Below, piece after piece: positions 61,903-64,000 of a stretch of 64,000 nucleotides of DNA. The stretch comes from CBDCRK01 sp965220955. GTDB taxonomy: Bacteria; Desulfobacterota; Binatia; Bin18; CBDCRK01. Under the pieces are notes generated by a model that was given only the letters and a program-made list of their open reading frames with translations, did no database searches and was not told the DNA's origin. Both the position numbers and the translations under genes were made by a program. How positions within the stretch are numbered: the first letter of the stretch is position 1; every line of letters starts with the position of its first letter. The stretch spans positions 310,001 through 374,000 of the forward strand of contig CBDCRK010000032.1 in NCBI GenBank assembly GCA_965220955.1, written 5' to 3'.

Positions 61903-62814
61903 TCACGCGGTTCTCTGGAATGCAAGCAGGTCCTTGATTGGCGTCCCCAACCAGCCCGCTTCGCGTTTTGACCAGTACAACTTGTGCAGCTGCCAACTCA
62001 GGGTACCTGGTTTCCCATGGCCCAGTGATCTTCCATTGACCCTTGTTACTGGCATGATGCCACCAGCCGTCGAGGAAATAAACGCCTCATCAGCCTCGCC
62101 CAATGCGTCGGCCGGATAGTCGCCGGTCTCAACGTCAATGCCAAGCTCCTGGGCAAGATCGAATACTGTCTTGCGGGTGATTCCTTGAAGCACATTGGTC
62201 CGTGGCGTAAAGAGCTTCCCGTCCTTCCCGAAGAAGACGTTAAAGCCTGGGCCCTCCGACAAGTAGCCCGACACACCACACAAGATGGCTAGGTCGGCGC
62301 CGGCATCCAGGGCTTCTAACTGGGCGCGTGTCAGATCACCCCAGTGAAAATTCTTGTAGCGCGCATCAACAGACTGGTCAGGAATCCTGGGGGTCCTGGC
62401 AATAATAAGGTTCAGACCAGCTTGCTGCTTCTCAAACGTGGCAATCCAGACATAGGGAATGGCATAAGCAATAAAGGTGGATTGGGTCTGCCTGAGGTCT
62501 CGGCTTCCCGGAGAGGTAAACTGACCGCGCGTTGCCAGCATCTCTACATAGGCACTCTCAAGCCCGGCGCGGTAGGTGCATTCGGCAACAATCTGCTTGA
62601 TCTCGTCCAGGCTGTAGGGACAAGAGATGCGAACACCGGCACACGAGTGCAAAAAGCGATCAACATGATTGTCCAGCCGAAAAAAGAGTCCCTTCCAGGT
62701 GGACACCACATCATAAACAACATCGCTACGGCTAAAGCCCAGGTCAAACACCGAAATTTTGGCTTCGTCCCTATGGACATACTTTCCGTCGATAAATGCC
62801 ATTCCATCGGACAT
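61903..62814 (-). CDS. Class IV aminotransferase (branched-chain/D-amino acid type)
   Basis: 303 residues from ATG 62814 (caggaggatgaacct upstream). Fold-type IV PLP enzyme: the start FIDGKYVHRDEAKISVFDLG, the PLP Lys in DARYKNFHWGDL, SEGPGFNVFFGKDGKLFTPR and SSTAGGIMPVTRVNG. Family members are branched-chain aminotransferases, D-amino-acid transaminase and aminodeoxychorismate lyase. The gene follows the LigA promoter region divergently and may supply or consume 2-oxo acids from aromatic ring cleavage, which is inference. Confidence 0.88.
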   Translation of the reverse strand: MSDGMAFIDGKYVHRDEAKISVFDLGFSRSDVVYDVVSTWKGLFFRLDNHVDRFLHSCAGVRISCPYSLDEIKQIVAECTYRAGLESAYVEMLATRGQFTSPGSRDLRQTQSTFIAYAIPYVWIATFEKQQAGLNLIIARTPRIPDQSVDARYKNFHWGDLTRAQLEALDAGADLAILCGVSGYLSEGPGFNVFFGKDGKLFTPRTNVLQGITRKTVFDLAQELGIDVETGDYPADALGEADEAFISSTAGGIMPVTRVNGRSLGHGKPGTLSWQLHKLYWSKREAGWLGTPIKDLLAFQRTA

Positions 62815-63033
62815 AGGTTCATCCTCCTGTATTCTTTGCAGGCTAAGGGTCAAAAACAATGGAAGCCATAACACCATGGAATCGAGCCATTTTCATTTTC
62901 TTCAAGGGTATAAGCAAAGAGACCTCAATTTGCAAGTTAAATAATGGGACTGCCTTATTCACCTTTGGCCTTTATGCCCAGAGCTGTAGTGTAGGCACGG
63001 CTCACCGATAATCTTGGGTACTATCCACACTAA

Positions 63034-63063
63034 TTGACAAGACCTCTGCCAGCCGAGTATAGA
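63034..63063 (+). promoter_or_regulatory. Sigma-70-type promoter of the LigA/LigB genes
   Basis: TTGACA, 18-base spacer, TATAGA. The first ATG of the downstream operon is 44 bases from the -10. Confidence 0.7.
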
Positions 63064-63106
63064 AAATACATATCATGTTATAGGAATACATACTGAGGGG
63101 AAGCCT

Positions 63107-63382
63107 ATGAGTGCACAAACATTAAATATCATGCTGGTAGATCTGTCTCGTTCTGAGGAGACACTGGCCCGGTATCAACAAGACCCGGACGCGGTGACTG
63201 CGAACTATGACCTGACCGCCGAGGAACGGGAACGCCTCCAGGCCAAGGACATGGGCTGGCTCTATGTTCGGGGTGTACACCCCTATATCCTGGTGCAGTT
63301 CGCCTTTGCCATAGGTTTGGAAATGGGGCAGTATATCCAGCAAGTCCAGGCAGCAACTGGGCAGAGTGGAGCTGCACATTAG
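63107..63382 (+). CDS. Extradiol dioxygenase small subunit (LigA-like)
   Basis: 91 residues, all helical, typical of the protocatechuate 4,5-dioxygenase alpha subunit: DPDAVTANYDLTAEERERLQ and DMGWLYVRGVHPYILVQFAF. The small subunit caps the active site of the catalytic LigB subunit, encoded 95 bases downstream. RBS gaggggaag. Confidence 0.85.
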   Translation: MSAQTLNIMLVDLSRSEETLARYQQDPDAVTANYDLTAEERERLQAKDMGWLYVRGVHPYILVQFAFAIGLEMGQYIQQVQAATGQSGAAH

Positions 63383-63476
63383 TAAAGTTCCATAGTCATT
63401 GGTTGACTTGATGTAAGGATGTAGCAATAAGGCAGTCCCTGAGGAAAGGGACTCTCTTTTAAACAGGGAGGATCGT

Positions 63477-64000
63477 ATGGCACAAATCGTGGCAGCCATG
63501 GCCGCAATACATAATCCTTTGTTTCTCAGCGCACCAAAGATGGCCGATCCGGCAGCATGGGAAAATATCCAGCAGGGTTTCAACACCTTGCGTAACACGC
63601 TCACGGCTTCTGGGGCGGATACTGTTGTTGTTGTCTCGGACGAACATTTTTATGCTCTGGACCCACGCCGTTACCCGTCATTTGGCATTGTTACAGCCGA
63701 GACGGGTACAGGTCCAGCCGAGAACTGGCTTGGCATGCCCAGTCGTAGCCTCAAGGTAAACTTTGTGCCCGAGTTGGCTGAGACAATCATGAACGAGGGG
63801 GTGCACCAGGGGTTTGACCTAACCCGTCTCAGTGAGATTGTCCTGGATCATGGATTTATTACCTGCCTGCATTTCATGACTCCTGGCTGGGATCTCTCAT
63901 ATCTTTGGCTGATCCAGAACTGTGTGTTCCCTCCTCTGCCCAGTATGGCCCGATGTTATGATTTTGGCCGGATGGTGGGGGAAGCCATCGGCAAATGGGA
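63477..64000 (+). CDS. Extradiol dioxygenase catalytic subunit (LigB-like), 5' part
   Basis: Cut by the right edge; 174 codons are visible from ATG 63477 (gggaggat upstream). The peptide starts AQIVAAMAAIHNPLFLSAPK (His near residue 12 as iron ligand), TVVVVSDEHFYALDPRRYPS (second ligand region) and LDHGFITCLHFMTPGWDLS. It is a class III extradiol enzyme that cleaves catecholic rings with Fe(II). Together with LigA it points to aromatic catabolism continuing beyond the window. Confidence 0.87.
   Translation, partial: MAQIVAAMAAIHNPLFLSAPKMADPAAWENIQQGFNTLRNTLTASGADTVVVVSDEHFYALDPRRYPSFGIVTAETGTGPAENWLGMPSRSLKVNFVPELAETIMNEGVHQGFDLTRLSEIVLDHGFITCLHFMTPGWDLSYLWLIQNCVFPPLPSMARCYDFGRMVGEAIGKW

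Noticed and set aside
1..64000. General recoding of TAG as glutamine
   Set aside because: Several intact genes end in TAG at the expected C-terminus (for example those ending at 17556, 27749, 34687, 40277, 60494), so TAG works as a stop; the in-frame cases are reported only as a local pattern.
1..64000. tRNA, rRNA, CRISPR arrays, insertion sequences
   Set aside because: No cloverleaf-like TTCGA-loop contexts outside coding genes, no regularly spaced repeats, and no intact transposase frame were found.

Overview
The window is 64 kb of chromosomal DNA from a Gram-negative bacterium: it carries Kdo synthesis, the LptA/B/C lipopolysaccharide export genes, TamA/TamB remnants and sigma-54. The kdsB-pyrG-kdsA-lptC-lptA-lptB-rpoN order, the many luciferase-like (LLM) flavin enzymes, DUF1329 proteins and amidohydrolases, and a probable selenoprotein fit an uncultured deltaproteobacterial or Tectomicrobia-like lineage. 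That placement is inference from gene content. No rRNA, tRNA, CRISPR array or intact insertion sequence was found.

Layout. (1) 0-8.3 kb: start of a GT39 glycosyltransferase, two small genes, then the envelope/housekeeping operon kdsB to rpoN. (2) 8.4-11.9 kb, minus strand: inositol-1-phosphate synthase with a bifunctional cytidylyltransferase/CDP-alcohol transferase of the di-myo-inositol-phosphate type, plus a small RNA-binding protein. (3) 12-19 kb: a fatty acid desaturase, a DHH phosphoesterase, then a damaged stretch (tamA, tamB, dnaJ, a VIT1-type transporter and a zinc-finger gene all truncated or interrupted). (4) 19-43 kb: a catabolic/transport island. It holds three tandem N-acyl-D-amino-acid deacylase genes (the third broken), two amidohydrolases (one broken), four DUF1329 envelope proteins in two subfamilies, an AhpD-like gene with an in-frame UGA followed by a SECIS-like hairpin, an LLM monooxygenase, an MFS transporter, an aldo/keto reductase, a NicX/M29-like enzyme, a VOC protein and a serine hydrolase. 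(5) 43.4-50.1 kb, minus strand: a carboxylesterase, then a tight five-gene operon of a GTP cyclohydrolase II-RibD reductase fusion, an MDR dehydrogenase, a PTPS/QueD homologue, a GT4 glycosyltransferase and a methyltransferase. (6) 50.3-64 kb: a sodium/solute symporter, a nitrilase-family amidase with a polysaccharide-deacetylase-like enzyme, an OYE-type Fe-S flavoenzyme with a molybdopterin oxidoreductase, a second LLM enzyme, a metallophosphoesterase, a class IV aminotransferase and the start of a LigA/LigB extradiol dioxygenase pair cut by the window end.

The two strongest candidates for new biology are the five-gene operon at 45.2-50.1 kb, which looks like a dedicated route from GTP to a glycosylated, methylated pyrimidine- or pterin-like compound, and the CxxU AhpD-like selenoprotein at 33.0-33.5 kb. 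Also notable are a tetO-like palindrome in the same context ahead of two redox loci, a promoter/palindrome arrangement repeated ahead of the three deacylase paralogues, and four reading frames interrupted by TAG, three of them where relatives have glutamine.
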